A stretch of 64,000 nt of DNA from NCBI GenBank assembly GCA_934757155.1, contig CAKVLI010000001.1, forward strand, positions 62,001 to 126,000. The letters are read 5' to 3'. The DNA comes from an uncultured Candidatus Melainabacteria bacterium (lineage in GTDB: Bacteria; Cyanobacteriota; Vampirovibrionia; Gastranaerophilales; Gastranaerophilaceae). Under the pieces are notes generated by a model. That model was not told the origin of the DNA. It searched no databases and was given only the letters and a program-made list of their open reading frames with translations. Positions 52,780 to 61,399 of the stretch are shown piece after piece. Numbering within the stretch: position 1 is the stretch's first letter; each line of letters opens with the position of its first letter. The position numbers were made by a program, and so were the translations under genes.

Positions 52780-53529
52780 TTACTTAAATAACTTTCTTCC
52801 TATTCTAATCATTGTTGCGCCTTCTTGAACGGCGATTTCGTAATCATCACTCATTCCCATTGAAAGCTCCGGAAGTTTTACATTGAACTCTATTTCAAGT
52901 TCATCTCTCAACTTCCTCAAATCACCAAACAATTGATGAAGCTCATCAGAGCCTGCGTCCAGCGGAGCCATATTCATCAAACCCAAAACCTCAATAGATT
53001 TCAAATTCAATACTTGAGAAAACTCCTCTTTCAATTGCTCTTTGCAGTATCCGAACTTCTGCTCTTCACAGGCATTGTTAACCTGTATCAAAACTTTCTC
53101 TCTCTTTTCTAAACGGCAGGCAGCCTTGGCTATCGCCTCTGCAACTTTCAGAGAATCTACGGAATGTATGAAATCAAAGTATTCAACTACTTTTTCCGCT
53201 TTGTTCGTCTGTAAGTGCCCTATAAAGTGGAATGTAGAATTCTTTCTAATCTTCTCCGGCAAAGATTCAATCTTTTTGATTGCATCCATTGCCCTCGATT
53301 CTCCAAAGTCTCTAAGCCCCGCTTCATATCCGCTTACCATAGCATTCAATCCGAAATACTTGGTGACTGCAATTATTCTTGGTTTACAAGGTGCAATTTT
53401 GTTTTCGATTTCGAAAAGACGCCCTTTCACGAATTTGCTATCCACCTCAGCATCAATACCCCATTGGTTTGAAGGGATTAATCCCTCTGCTGTTTTGTGA
53501 CTGTCAGCTTGTCCGCTAAATTGGAACAT
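52780..53529 (-). CDS. yggS: YggS-family PLP homeostasis protein (PipY-like)
   Basis: A 249-aa PLP-binding protein without enzymatic activity, involved in B6 and amino-acid homeostasis. The PLP lysine is Lys57 in IIAVTKYFGL; FGESRAMDAIKKI, HFIGHLQTNKAE, VNNACEEQKFGY and LSMGMSDDYEIAVQEGATMIRIGRKLF match the family. There is an N-terminal extension of about 25 residues. In cyanobacteria this gene (pipY) often follows pipX; no pipX is seen here. Confidence 0.93.
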   Translation of the reverse strand: MFQFSGQADSHKTAEGLIPSNQWGIDAEVDSKFVKGRLFEIENKIAPCKPRIIAVTKYFGLNAMVSGYEAGLRDFGESRAMDAIKKIESLPEKIRKNSTFHFIGHLQTNKAEKVVEYFDFIHSVDSLKVAEAIAKAACRLEKREKVLIQVNNACEEQKFGYCKEQLKEEFSQVLNLKSIEVLGLMNMAPLDAGSDELHQLFGDLRKLRDELEIEFNVKLPELSMGMSDDYEIAVQEGATMIRIGRKLFK

Positions 53530-53549
53530 TTCCTCCCGACCTCTTCTGT

Positions 53550-53579
53550 ATTATATAATACATCTCATGTGCTGTACAA
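53550..53579 (-). promoter_or_regulatory. Sigma-70 promoter of yggS-sepF
   Basis: On the minus strand TTGTAC (53574-53579), 18-bp spacer, TATAAT (53550-53555), 20 bp before the yggS start. Confidence 0.6.
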
Positions 53580-53779
53580 GTGTGCGTTTGTAACAACTTT
53601 TTGTCTTTTATGGAACATGCCGAAACCCATGTAGCCACATGGATTTCGCCATTATCCAAATTGTTAAGTTTTGTAAAGTTCATGCGTTTTGTTAAGAACT
53701 TGACACGAATTTTTACGTTTTTGGCATGCTTTTTTTGAACTTATGGGCATGCCCCCATGCTCAGCTTATTTTAGCCTAA

Positions 53780-55117
53780 TTATTGACCTAAATAAGCTAA
53801 AGTTTCCATAACTGAGCTTGCAGTTGAAAATACTCTTGAATTCATTTGAATCATTCTTTGAGCACTAATCATGTTTGAAAGCTCTGCAGCGATGTCAACA
53901 TTCGAACCTTCGTAACCGCCTGATTCAATTTTTCCGAATGCCATTTCACCCGCAACACCGTAGTAGATTTCACCTACATCAGGACCCCATTCCCACAAGT
54001 TGTGGTTAAGAGACACAAGACCTTCTTGGTTAACCATCGTTGCAAGCTCCAAAACAAAGTTTGAATCAGTTAAAACAGAGCCGGCAGCTGTAACATCAGA
54101 ACCTGTAATTGATACAGCTTCTTTAGTTGTATATTTCCATTGCAAAGCACCATTCCCATCAACAAACTTTGTTAAAATAGAACCGTCATTATAAGCAGCC
54201 GCAACAATACCATTTTCGTCCACAGTAATGTTGTTTAAAGATATTGCATCATTGTCATTGTAATAAACAATGTCTTGAAGAGTAACTGTTTGGTTTAAAA
54301 CTCTTGAAGTTAAAGAACCATCTGACAAGCCGGTTTGTGCCAAAAAGTTGGATGTTGTTTTTGCCGGATCAAATTTAATTGTTTTTCCGTTTTCTCCTTC
54401 AAAACTTATTGTACCGTCGCCATTGTCAACAACCTTCGCATCTTTACCATTAAGAGATTGATTGAACGCTTGTATCATATCACCAACAGTCATATCCGTA
54501 TTTGCAATATTAAGAGTTGCTGTATCTGCAGTAGTTCCATCAGGATTAAGAATCATAACTCCTATATCACCAGATTTAATTGAAGCATCATTCAGTTCAC
54601 TCAATTTCTTTGTTGCTAAATCTGGAGAGCCAGTAACTACAGCCTTCAAGTTTTTAGGAACTTTAACTGTTGTCGCAGAACTTGCTGTTGAATAAAGCTG
54701 CTCAGCACCAACAACCTTCATGCCGGAATTTGTAACTAAGTTACCATCCGAATCAGTAGAAAAAATACCATCACGAGTGAAATATTGCTTGCCATCAGCA
54801 TCTTTTACAACAAAGAAGCCTGTTCCTGAAATCATTAAATCTGTTTCACGACCGGTTTGCACGAATTGCCCCGGCGTAAAGTTTCTTGTTATACCACCAA
54901 CTTTTGTACCAAGACCAATTTGTTTGGGGTTAGTACCGCCGCCTTTTTTAGTTGCCGCACTTCCATACGACAAATTGTTTGAATAAAGTGTTTCAAAAGT
55001 TGCATTTGCAGCCTTAAATGCAGTTGTATTAATATTTGCTACGTTATTTGCAATAACGTTAATTTGGGATTGTCCGGCGTTTATACCGGTACTAGCTGTG
55101 TGTAATGCTTGTGACAT
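53780..55117 (-). CDS. flgE: Flagellar hook protein FlgE
   Basis: A 445-aa hook subunit. The conserved N-terminal D0 helix and motif (MSQALHTASTGINAGQSQINVIANNVANINTTAFKA), the turn VQTGRETDLMISGTGFFVVKDADGKQYFTRDG, and the C-terminal helix (SNVDIAAELSNMISAQRMIQMNSRVFSTASSVMETL) are all there; the middle is a variable beta domain. It is last in a fliJ-fliK-flgD-flgE run on the minus strand. Confidence 0.93.
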   Translation of the reverse strand: MSQALHTASTGINAGQSQINVIANNVANINTTAFKAANATFETLYSNNLSYGSAATKKGGGTNPKQIGLGTKVGGITRNFTPGQFVQTGRETDLMISGTGFFVVKDADGKQYFTRDGIFSTDSDGNLVTNSGMKVVGAEQLYSTASSATTVKVPKNLKAVVTGSPDLATKKLSELNDASIKSGDIGVMILNPDGTTADTATLNIANTDMTVGDMIQAFNQSLNGKDAKVVDNGDGTISFEGENGKTIKFDPAKTTSNFLAQTGLSDGSLTSRVLNQTVTLQDIVYYNDNDAISLNNITVDENGIVAAAYNDGSILTKFVDGNGALQWKYTTKEAVSITGSDVTAAGSVLTDSNFVLELATMVNQEGLVSLNHNLWEWGPDVGEIYYGVAGEMAFGKIESGGYEGSNVDIAAELSNMISAQRMIQMNSRVFSTASSVMETLAYLGQ

Positions 55118-55162
55118 TTTTCCTCCTGCCCATTAGGGTGTACTAAGTCTGATATTATTTCC

Positions 55163-55654
55163 TTAATTATTTGATGTATCGCGTACTGAAACAATATTTG
55201 CAATTGAATAGTATTTGTCATTGATTTTAACCTTGCCAGTTCCGTCTTCAAAACTTGCTTCAGAAACTGTACCGGTTATTGTCTTCTTACCGGTTTCATC
55301 ATCTGGATCTTTAACAGAAACTTCTTTTCCGATAAGAGAAAGTGTTTGCGTAATCTCTGAGTTTGCCGCCATATCTGAATAAAGCGCCTTAATGTAATCC
55401 ATACAGTTGGTTAACCCTTCATTCATCTGAGTCATTTGTTCAAGTGATGAATATTGCGCCAACTGTGCTAACCATTCTGTATTGTCAGTCGGCTGCGTCG
55501 GGTCTTGGTTTTGAAGCTGCTGCAACATAAGTGTTAAAAACATGTTGCTGTTGTTTGTTGAGTTTGTACTATTTGTGGAATTTCTTTCTGCAGCCACTTT
55601 ATTGTATGCAGTTTGGCTTTGCATGTTTGTGATTTCAGCATTTACTACCGTCAT
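55163..55654 (-). CDS. flgD: Flagellar hook capping protein FlgD
   Basis: A 163-aa FlgD. The conserved N-terminal region FLTLMLQQLQNQDPTQPTDNTEWLAQLAQYSSLEQMTQ lies at about residues 39-77. The C-terminal part (LIGKEVSVKDPDDETGKKTITGTVSEASFEDGTGKVKINDKYYSIANIVSV) forms the short beta domain. It caps the growing hook and lets FlgE polymerise. It is 45 bp upstream of flgE. Confidence 0.92.
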   Translation of the reverse strand: MTVVNAEITNMQSQTAYNKVAAERNSTNSTNSTNNSNMFLTLMLQQLQNQDPTQPTDNTEWLAQLAQYSSLEQMTQMNEGLTNCMDYIKALYSDMAANSEITQTLSLIGKEVSVKDPDDETGKKTITGTVSEASFEDGTGKVKINDKYYSIANIVSVRDTSNN

Positions 55655-55677
55655 AATCCTCTCCAGTCTTCTATTTT

Positions 55678-56910
55678 TTATACATTACCATTTTCATTTT
55701 TATCAGTTTGAGCCATCATTTTTTCGAAAAGCCCTTTTTCTTTTTGTTCTCGATTCGGTTGTCCCTGACCTTTGTTTCCGCCGCGAGAACCGTCTTGTTC
55801 CGTCCAATTCTGGTTATTGTCACTCTTTTGTGTGTCACTTAACTTAACTGAAACATTATCCACACCCACTCCGTGAGCAGTCAATGTTTCTTTGAGTCCG
55901 TCAATACCTTTCATCAACAAATCTCTTGCTTCGGGTGTTGTTACCGTAAATTGAGCCGTCAAACCCTCTTTAGAATTCATTAATTGAATATTAATCTTAC
56001 CTAGCGATTCAGGATTAAGAACAATATTAACCTTGGAATTGTTATACAAACCGTCCATTTGCTTGGTAATTTGTTCCATAATCTTGCTCGGTGTAACTTC
56101 TACAGGCTTTGCTTGCGCTTGAACTTTTTGACTTTCAAGAGCTTTGTCCATTTTTACATCAAAAGATACAGAGTCTTGATTAATCATTGCCTTTATTGCG
56201 TGTTCTTCAACCGTTTGCTTGCTCATTAAAGAATCGTCTTGAAAATCGCTTGAATCAGCATCAGCCTCAATAGATTCAATATTCAGTTCTTTTAAAATAT
56301 CTTCATCTACGATATCTTCGATGTTTTCACCATCACCCACTGTCGTTTGAACAGCGTCATCATCGCTTACAGCTTCTGAAACAAGCTCAATAACATCATT
56401 CGACACCAACTCGTCAGATTCCAAAGTAGTTATAAGAGATTCCTGAATAGGTTGAGCAAACTCAAATGCCTTATCCAAACCTGCCATAACCTTGTCAAAA
56501 AGCATTGATGCGTCAGGTAAAAGTTCTGTTTTTTCATCATCTGCAGTAAGCGTATCGTCAGAACTCTTTAATCCGTCCAGTTCGCCTTTCAATTGCGAAA
56601 TGATTTCATTAATATCTCTTGCCAGTGTTAAATCCAACGCAGATTCCTCATTTGTTTCCCGAAACGCTTGACTGAGTATTTTCTTCAACTCTGAAAACTT
56701 ATTCGCCTTGTCATCAATTGCTGTTGGATTTTTCATATCGCCGATAGTGGACAGAGATGAGTCTGTTGACAAGACGTCATTTTTCAAATCAAGAACTTGC
56801 TGAAAATCTGAATTGTTTGAACTCTCTGTTTGAGCAGAGCCGATTTTTACACTGCCAAGATTGACCGTTTCGTTCATATTATTCAAGCTATTGAGTAATG
56901 CATTTGTCAT
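55678..56910 (-). CDS. fliK: Flagellar hook-length control protein FliK
   Basis: A 410-aa protein with a long acidic, Asp/Ser-rich, low-complexity N-terminal part as expected for a molecular ruler, and a C-terminal Flg_hook domain at about residues 275-370 (KVNIVLNPESLGKINIQLMNSKEGLTAQFTVTTPEARDLLMKGIDGLKETLTAHGV). The tail is Gln/Gly/Lys-rich. It overlaps fliJ by 4 bp (ATG within the stop region). Confidence 0.88.
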   Translation of the reverse strand: MTNALLNSLNNMNETVNLGSVKIGSAQTESSNNSDFQQVLDLKNDVLSTDSSLSTIGDMKNPTAIDDKANKFSELKKILSQAFRETNEESALDLTLARDINEIISQLKGELDGLKSSDDTLTADDEKTELLPDASMLFDKVMAGLDKAFEFAQPIQESLITTLESDELVSNDVIELVSEAVSDDDAVQTTVGDGENIEDIVDEDILKELNIESIEADADSSDFQDDSLMSKQTVEEHAIKAMINQDSVSFDVKMDKALESQKVQAQAKPVEVTPSKIMEQITKQMDGLYNNSKVNIVLNPESLGKINIQLMNSKEGLTAQFTVTTPEARDLLMKGIDGLKETLTAHGVGVDNVSVKLSDTQKSDNNQNWTEQDGSRGGNKGQGQPNREQKEKGLFEKMMAQTDKNENGNV

Positions 56911-57350
56911 TCTATACTAAACCTTGCTGATGTAATGTCGTCTAATTCTTTCATTTCGGAATCAAGAAACTCTTTATAATACTGTTTTTCTTGTTTTTCC
57001 TTCAGTTTTTTTAGTATTTCTACTTTTTTATGAGCCTCTCTTACCTCGACCATTTTTCGTTCAAGAATTGCTTTTGTGTTTGCTATAACCCTCTCCTGAT
57101 TTGCTACATCAACCATTAGTTTGAGTCCGTAATCTCTGTGACCTTCTAACTGTTGTATATCAATCGAGTCTAAGGTATATAGGTTTTCCATCTGCTCGTC
57201 GTTGCGGATTTGAGATTGAATAATTTCCTCACGCCTTGCTTCCTGTTCACGAAGCTTTGCCATAATCCTCGCGGCTTCCATTTGGCGCTGTTCAAGTTCG
57301 TTCTCGCGCATATCAAGCACGACCTGTAATCGAAACTTGAATTTTTTCAA
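56907..57350 (-). CDS. fliJ: FliJ-like flagellar export chaperone
   Basis: A 147-aa, almost entirely coiled-coil protein beginning MKKFKFRLQVVLDMRENELEQRQMEAARI, a typical FliJ start. FliJ links the export ATPase FliI to FlhA and escorts substrates. Position at the head of a fliK-flgD-flgE run supports the call. A second FliJ-like protein is encoded at 59925-60416. Confidence 0.85.
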   Translation of the reverse strand: MKKFKFRLQVVLDMRENELEQRQMEAARIMAKLREQEARREEIIQSQIRNDEQMENLYTLDSIDIQQLEGHRDYGLKLMVDVANQERVIANTKAILERKMVEVREAHKKVEILKKLKEKQEKQYYKEFLDSEMKELDDITSARFSIE

Positions 57351-57481
57351 CTTTATTTACCTCATCTCCACCAAGCATACAGATAAGTACACTCAGTACC
57401 TATTACACTTTACAGCATGACGGCATGACTACCATCATATATATGTAGGAAATTGAGAGAAGGATGCGAAAAAATCCAAAA

Positions 57482-57669
57482 GGGGTAAATAAATCAAGTT
57501 AGTTGTTTAATTTACAAGCTAGTAAGTGAGTATAAAAAAAGTTTTTTGAGATTTTTTAAATCCGACCTTAGGTGTGTGAACTTAAGGTCGTGTGCGGGAC
57601 AGCACACAACTTTTTATATTTCACTTATCAGTTTGTAAGTGTACCTACTAGTCATAAGTATTTACCCCC
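57482..57669. repeat. 188-bp inverted-repeat element ending in GGGGTAAATA
   Basis: The ends are GGGGTAAATA (57482-57491) and TATTTACCCC (57659-57668). The arms remain partly complementary for about 60 bp inward (AAGCTAGTAAGTGA against TCACTTATCAGTTT; TATAAAAA against TTTTTATA). Two hairpins fill the centre: GACCTTA/TAAGGTC (57564-57589) and GTGTGC/GCACAC. It looks like a diverged relative of the element at 10426-10667 and lies between the divergent fliJ and the gene at 57824. Confidence 0.65.
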
Positions 57670-57682
57670 GAAACCGTTCCCC

Positions 57683-57715
57683 AGAGTTTGCAAAAAATAT
57701 TTTTTTGCAAACTCT
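57683..57715. terminator. Perfect 15-bp hairpin, terminator-like
   Basis: AGAGTTTGCAAAAAA with an exact inverted copy and a TAT loop. It sits in the gap between divergent genes, where no terminator is expected, so it may end an unseen transcript from the inverted-repeat element. Confidence 0.7.
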
Positions 57716-57823
57716 AACTTTCGTTTATTCTCATTTACATAACTTTACATTCTGCGAAATTTAAGCAAGTTTTTCGTATTATAAACCTTTATATATGTAT
57801 ATTAGTGTGAATGAAGGTGAACT

Positions 57824-58888
57824 ATGACTAATCCTATAAGCTATCCAAACAAAAGAATTCCGGCAAATTATTCGGGTGTAACCATTAATATAACAAACCC
57901 GACAGTGAACACTGCACTACAAGATGGTTACTATCAACCACAGCCGGCAGGAATTTATTCAATGCCACAAGGAGGTTATTACTCTCCTATGCAAAACGAA
58001 ATTTACGCTGTTCCACAAAATACTTATTATCCGCAACCTCAAATCCTAGCCGGACAAAATACACCTGCTCAAAATAATTTGGCACAAAATGAGGTTCAAC
58101 AATCTACAGTGGAAAAAACAAACACAGTAAATAATGAGACTTTCAGAGAAACTCAATATGTTCAAAACCCAATTACAAATAATAATCCGGAAGTAAATGC
58201 CATAAATTCTTACCCGCCTCAATATTATTTGAACAATTATAATTACGTACAAGGGGCTGAACCAAGTATTGAAAACGCACCGGCAGTCCCAGCTGCAAAA
58301 CCTCAAGTACAAGAAGTTGTTGAAAACATACCGACAGCTATTAGCAAAGAAGCAGAACAAGAAAATCTAGATACCTCCAATAAAATTATAAGCGAAATTG
58401 ACTTAAGAAAAGCTGAACAAAAAGAGCTTGAGAAAAAAAGCAAGAAAAAGAAAATAGTAGCTCTTACTAATGAGTACATAATGTCTTTGGAAAATTATCT
58501 GAACAATCCTAACACCGAATTGAGGATAATGGCTTCAAAAGAAGTTCTCACCAGATTAGACGAAGACAGAGACAGATATGATGATGCAGCATTGAATGCT
58601 TTATTGAACAAAATGCTTCAAGACCCTGAAAAATTGGTAAGAATCGCAGCCCTAAGTGCTTTCTCCTCTGAGCTTGCAAGCGGGAATGACTATACAGAAA
58701 CTCTCTTGAAACAAATTCAGCAAAACCCTAATGCTGACAAAGAAGATGTATTAGAAGCATCCGCAATACTATTAAAACGCTCAGCCGAAACAGAAATAAA
58801 GTATGTTCCTGTTAGTGAAAACAACAAAAATCAAAAACAAGAATCTAAAACAAATCCGAATCCTGAATTAATGAAAGGCGCTAAATAA
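57824..58888 (+). CDS. Unknown protein: Tyr/Pro/Gln-rich N-terminus plus HEAT-like repeats
   Basis: A 354-aa protein. Residues 1-190 are low-complexity and rich in Asn, Gln, Pro and Tyr (ALQDGYYQPQPAGIYSMPQG, with repeated YYxPQ motifs). A basic helix (LRKAEQKELEKKSKKKK) leads into about 110 residues of helical repeats (EYIMSLENYLNNPNTELRIMASKEVLTRL; ALLNKMLQDPEKLVRIAALSAF) that look like HEAT repeats. There is no signal peptide. It is the first of two overlapping genes in the flagellar region; a motility role is only suggested by position. Confidence 0.65.
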   Translation: MTNPISYPNKRIPANYSGVTINITNPTVNTALQDGYYQPQPAGIYSMPQGGYYSPMQNEIYAVPQNTYYPQPQILAGQNTPAQNNLAQNEVQQSTVEKTNTVNNETFRETQYVQNPITNNNPEVNAINSYPPQYYLNNYNYVQGAEPSIENAPAVPAAKPQVQEVVENIPTAISKEAEQENLDTSNKIISEIDLRKAEQKELEKKSKKKKIVALTNEYIMSLENYLNNPNTELRIMASKEVLTRLDEDRDRYDDAALNALLNKMLQDPEKLVRIAALSAFSSELASGNDYTETLLKQIQQNPNADKEDVLEASAILLKRSAETEIKYVPVSENNKNQKQESKTNPNPELMKGAK

Positions 58889-59325
58889 TGAACCTCGCAG
58901 GTAAAATAGCTTGCAGAACCGTTGGCGCACTCGGAATGAGTGCGGGACTTTATGATGCTTTTCGTATTGCCAAACATCAAGCAGGAATAGGCAAAGAAAA
59001 AGCTCTCGCCGAACATTATCAAGATGTATATTTCTCATCAAGAACTACTGATAACATGAGCTATGTAGCAAACAATATCAGAAAAAAGACCGCAGATATC
59101 CGTGACAAACTCATCTTTCCTGCCATAACAGGACAAATTAAAGGCGGAATCAGAGGTTTTCTTTACGGTTTGGGGAACTGGCTGCCTGCCATAGCTTGTT
59201 CTGCACTCGCTCTACTCTCAAAGGGAAAAGCAGCAATATTTGGCGCAGCAGGAGTGGCTCTATGTGCTGTTTACAGCATCTTACATAACGGATTTGGAAT
59301 GAATAAGCAAAACCCTATGAATTAG
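58888..59325 (+). CDS. Unknown small membrane protein
   Basis: A 145-aa protein whose ATG overlaps the stop of the preceding gene by one base. It has an N-terminal Gly/Ala-rich helix (GKIACRTVGALGMSAGLYDAF), a charged middle region, and two hydrophobic segments at about 93-110 and 116-135. Its 3' end overlaps the convergent gene at 59315 by 11 bp. No family is recognised. Confidence 0.6.
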   Translation: MNLAGKIACRTVGALGMSAGLYDAFRIAKHQAGIGKEKALAEHYQDVYFSSRTTDNMSYVANNIRKKTADIRDKLIFPAITGQIKGGIRGFLYGLGNWLPAIACSALALLSKGKAAIFGAAGVALCAVYSILHNGFGMNKQNPMN

Positions 59326-59722
59326 TCGGAACTGCATCCGATCTGAATTGCACAAGTTTTTTTGCCGGTTTTAGATATTCTTCAGCGGACTTCAATACCT
59401 TTTTTGCTTCAGCTTTAGTAATTCGTCCACTCTCACCTTCCTTTGCGACCCTCTTCTGAACTGATTTATCAATCAGTTGCGGAGTCATAAAGAATAACGC
59501 GAGAAAGGCTCCAAACAGTCCCAGAACACCGGCATGAGCCCAAGATGACGTATAACCTCTTGCTACTGCAGTTGTTATGCCACCCGCTGCTGCTGCCACT
59601 CCGCCTGCGTTAAGAAACGCAATATTGGAGTTCGAAACCTCTTTCGATGTCTTTTTACCGAATGTTTTGCTTGACCCTCTGAATGTCGCCTGAGGGTTAA
59701 AGGCGCTTACAGGTTGAATCAT
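59315..59722 (-). CDS. Two-TM protein of the local paralog family (c)
   Basis: A 135-aa protein starting MIQPVSAFNPQATFRGSSKTF. The first seven residues are identical to those of the protein at 39034-39642, and an F-R-G element follows. Two Gly/Ala-rich hydrophobic segments (about 35-58 and 66-88) end in MTPQLIDKSVQKRV, the position of the PQ-x-x-YD-x-KV motif of its paralogs; the C-terminal tail is short and basic. The ATG at 59722 is preferred over the GTG two codons upstream. Confidence 0.62.
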   Translation of the reverse strand: MIQPVSAFNPQATFRGSSKTFGKKTSKEVSNSNIAFLNAGGVAAAAGGITTAVARGYTSSWAHAGVLGLFGAFLALFFMTPQLIDKSVQKRVAKEGESGRITKAEAKKVLKSAEEYLKPAKKLVQFRSDAVPTNS

Positions 59723-59924
59723 ACGCACACACTTTCTTTTTATACTCCCTCATGCTAACTCAAAAGTTTTCGTCTGTAAACCCCCTGTGAATAATACTTT
59801 AGGACTATTTTTTAAGTGTAAAAAATGCACTAATTTGACTTAATTATTATCATTATTAAATTCATACATATGGATGTATGCGGCAGGTTTAAAATCTGTC
59901 ATAATACAACAGTGAGAATATATT

Positions 59925-60416
59925 ATGCCCTTCGTATACAGATTACAGAAAATACTTGATTTTAGAATCCGAAAAAAGGAAGAACAACTGCTTATCACTC
60001 AAAAAGCGCAACAAGCGGTTTTTATAGCAGAAGAAAATATACGTAAAAACAACGAGGAAATTCAACAAACAGTTCAAAACAAAAAAAATGAAAAAGACTT
60101 CCGTATGATGGAATATTATGACAAATACCTCCATCACCTTTGGGACAAAGCAGACGCTCTGGAGGCAGAAAGGAAAAGACTCCAAGCTATATTGGACGAA
60201 GAAAAACAAAAACTCGTTAAATGCGAACAGGCAGTAAAAGTTCTCGAAAAACACAAAGAAAAACAGAAAGACGCTTATCTTGAAGAAGAAAAAGCCAAAG
60301 AATTAAAACAATTTTCCGAAATCGGCGTTCAAAGATTCTTTATCCACTCCCGAGAAATCGAAGAAGAGGAGGAAGAACTCAAAAAAATTATAGAAGAAAC
60401 TGAAAATATGGAATAG
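59925..60416 (+). CDS. Second FliJ-like coiled-coil protein
   Basis: A 163-aa coiled-coil protein starting MPFVYRLQKILDFRIRKKEEQLL, the FliJ N-terminal pattern, with heptads to the end and a Glu-rich tail. It heads a plus-strand run with a FliK-like and an FlgF/G-like gene, parallel to the minus-strand fliJ-fliK-flgD-flgE run. A palindrome (CATACAT-ATGG-ATGTATG, 59863-59880) lies 45 bp upstream. Confidence 0.72.
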   Translation: MPFVYRLQKILDFRIRKKEEQLLITQKAQQAVFIAEENIRKNNEEIQQTVQNKKNEKDFRMMEYYDKYLHHLWDKADALEAERKRLQAILDEEKQKLVKCEQAVKVLEKHKEKQKDAYLEEEKAKELKQFSEIGVQRFFIHSREIEEEEEELKKIIEETENME

Positions 60417-60421
60417 GTACT

Positions 60422-61399
60422 ATGAACATCAAATCATCAACTGTCAGCAACGCTAACTCAGCGCAAAACACTTCACAAAAAAGCAACACGCAAAGTCCAT
60501 CCGCAAAATTTTCCGATGAATTAAAAAGCTTGAAAAAAACATCCGAAAGTAAAGACTCAAAAGCCGCAAAAGAAGAAAAAGAGGATAAGTCTGTCGATGA
60601 TGCGGTCAATGGTCTTAACTCCGCTGTCAAAGAAATGAAAGACAAAGATATCAACCAATTGGATGAAAAGAATGATAAATCAACTAATCCAAATGAAGAT
60701 TTTGCCGATAATAACAATATGATTAATAATGACATGAACATACAAGACAAAAACGACCTGCTCCAACAAATGAGTGCCAATATGAGTTTCTCAGGTAACG
60801 GACAAGCGTTTTCGTCTTTCATGAACAACGGAAACACACAAAATCAACAGTTGTCTTCATCAGCTCAAGACTTAGCGGAAGAATCCGCAATCCTGTCTAC
60901 AATGGCTGAAAATATCGCAATGGCCGGCAAAGCTGCTATAAAAGGAAACAGCACACTTCAAGTCGTTACAAATTCTGCGGAAAATACTGCAAACTTAAGC
61001 GATATCGCTATGAATGAAGCCGATGTTGAAGTGTTCACAACCCTTATTCAAAACGGAGAAGCCAACCTTAACAACCTCTCTCCGAGTGCAGCTCAAAAGT
61101 CTGTCCATGTTTCAAAAACTTTGGCTGACATGCTCGCTAAATCAATGAAAAATAATCAGCCTCTGAGGATAAATTTTGACAATAATATTTCTGTCATTAT
61201 AAGAGTATCAAGAGACGGAAAAATTTCAGCAGATTTTCTACCGTCTTCCCAAGTAGCAGAAGCTTACCTGAAAGAAAATCTTCCGCTTCTCAGACAAAAA
61301 TTCGAACAAAATGATATTGATTACAACGAATTGAACCACAGAGAACGCAGAGAACAAGACAGAGAAGACAACAGAAAGAAAGGTCAAGAAAATGAATGA
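60422..61399 (+). CDS. FliK-like protein (second)
   Basis: A 325-aa protein with a Ser/Asn/Lys-rich, low-complexity N-terminal two thirds and a C-terminal domain (about residues 235-310) with QPLRINFDNNISVIIRVSRDGKISADFLPSSQVAEAYLKENLPLLRQKFEQNDIDYNEL. This recalls the Flg_hook domain of FliK (a strand, -G-K-I-x-A-, then helices), but it is diverged. The gene lies between a FliJ-like and an FlgF/G-like gene, which supports a hook- or rod-length role. It overlaps the next gene by 8 bp. Confidence 0.62.
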   Translation: MNIKSSTVSNANSAQNTSQKSNTQSPSAKFSDELKSLKKTSESKDSKAAKEEKEDKSVDDAVNGLNSAVKEMKDKDINQLDEKNDKSTNPNEDFADNNNMINNDMNIQDKNDLLQQMSANMSFSGNGQAFSSFMNNGNTQNQQLSSSAQDLAEESAILSTMAENIAMAGKAAIKGNSTLQVVTNSAENTANLSDIAMNEADVEVFTTLIQNGEANLNNLSPSAAQKSVHVSKTLADMLAKSMKNNQPLRINFDNNISVIIRVSRDGKISADFLPSSQVAEAYLKENLPLLRQKFEQNDIDYNELNHRERREQDREDNRKKGQENE

